From assembly GCF_022376445.1 (NCBI RefSeq), contig NW_025955593.1, forward strand, positions 1-19,364: 19,364 bases of DNA. The letters are read 5' to 3'. Each line of letters opens with the position of its first letter. The first letter of the stretch is position 1. The notes under the pieces were generated by a model that saw only the letters and a list, made by a program, of their open reading frames with translations, did not search any database and was not told where the DNA came from. Positions 19,149-19,364 of the stretch are shown here, piece after piece. The translations under genes and the position numbers were made by a program. The DNA comes from Fomitopsis serialis. Lineage: Eukaryota > Basidiomycota > Agaricomycetes > Polyporales > Fomitopsidaceae.

Positions 19149-19364
19149 GCCTGTGGCTGCCAAGCACTCTTGCCCGCGTGTTTGTCGTGGACGGCGATGG
19201 CAGACTGTGGTGGACGCGTTCAAGACGCGTTGGGCAGCCAGCAGCCGCTGCGTTTTGCGCGCGCCTTGCCGGTCGACCGCCACCGCGCCCCGAATATGAC
19301 ACGACGGGCGAAAGACTGGCTGCTTCGAAGGCTATGAGCCACTATCGCGTCCGCAGCCTCCCTA
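19149..19364 (-). promoter_or_regulatory. Rrp41 upstream region with two ACGCGT boxes
   Basis: This is the 5' flank of the minus-strand Rrp41 gene to the window edge. ACGCGT occurs at 19214-19219 and 19225-19230, 11 bp apart, about one helix turn, some 70-80 bp upstream of the ATG. ACGCGT is the MluI cell-cycle box bound by MBF in fungi. Whether it acts here is not known. No other gene start is supported in this stretch. Confidence 0.4.

Overview
The window looks like nuclear DNA of a filamentous basidiomycete, most likely an agaricomycete. The evidence is three intron-rich housekeeping genes on the right (introns mostly 50-68 bp, GT..AG) and transposon types common in such fungi: a PIF/Harbinger element, a Gypsy-type LTR retroelement remnant and miniature DNA elements. 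The species cannot be named from the sequence.

Layout. Positions 1 to about 14,800 are a transposon-built region with no host gene that I can support. It is a mosaic. CpG-poor, degenerate stretches (about 460-1280, 2860-3780, 10650-14150) look like old decayed DNA, and compact CpG-rich elements sit in them. From left to right these are: (i) two related ~334-bp miniature elements (125-458 and 1284-1617), each with a long hairpin of unrelated sequence at the same place; (ii) a 1,097-bp palindromic element (1764-2860) with 501-bp arms differing at two positions, CACTG termini and a TAC direct repeat on both sides; (iii) a Gypsy integrase remnant starting near 3774, split first by a 633-bp Tc1/mariner-type miniature element (4039-4671, TA duplication) and then by a ~5.5-kb Harbinger element (5016-10493), with its last ~50 codons resuming at 10497; (iv) a CpG-rich 660-bp patch (14156-14815) carrying many copies of a GATTTACGGTCCC-like motif.

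The Harbinger element carries two convergent genes, as this superfamily usually does: a rightward DNA-binding-type partner gene (about 6404-8255, with defects at its 5' end and at one splice junction) and a leftward DDE transposase gene (8326-10234, three exons, intact as far as can be read).

The right end (14,970-19,364) is a compact gene block. A mitochondrial citrate synthase (15146-16986, minus strand, 9 exons, 464 aa) is head-to-head with a Trm8-type tRNA (guanine-N7) methyltransferase (17187-18173, plus strand, with an apparent 1-base frameshift). That gene converges on the exosome ring subunit Rrp41/Ski6 (18230-19148, minus strand, 268 aa), whose first coding exon is only the ATG. Exon phases were checked by hand: the exon lengths of citrate synthase, Rrp41 and the transposase all sum to whole codons.
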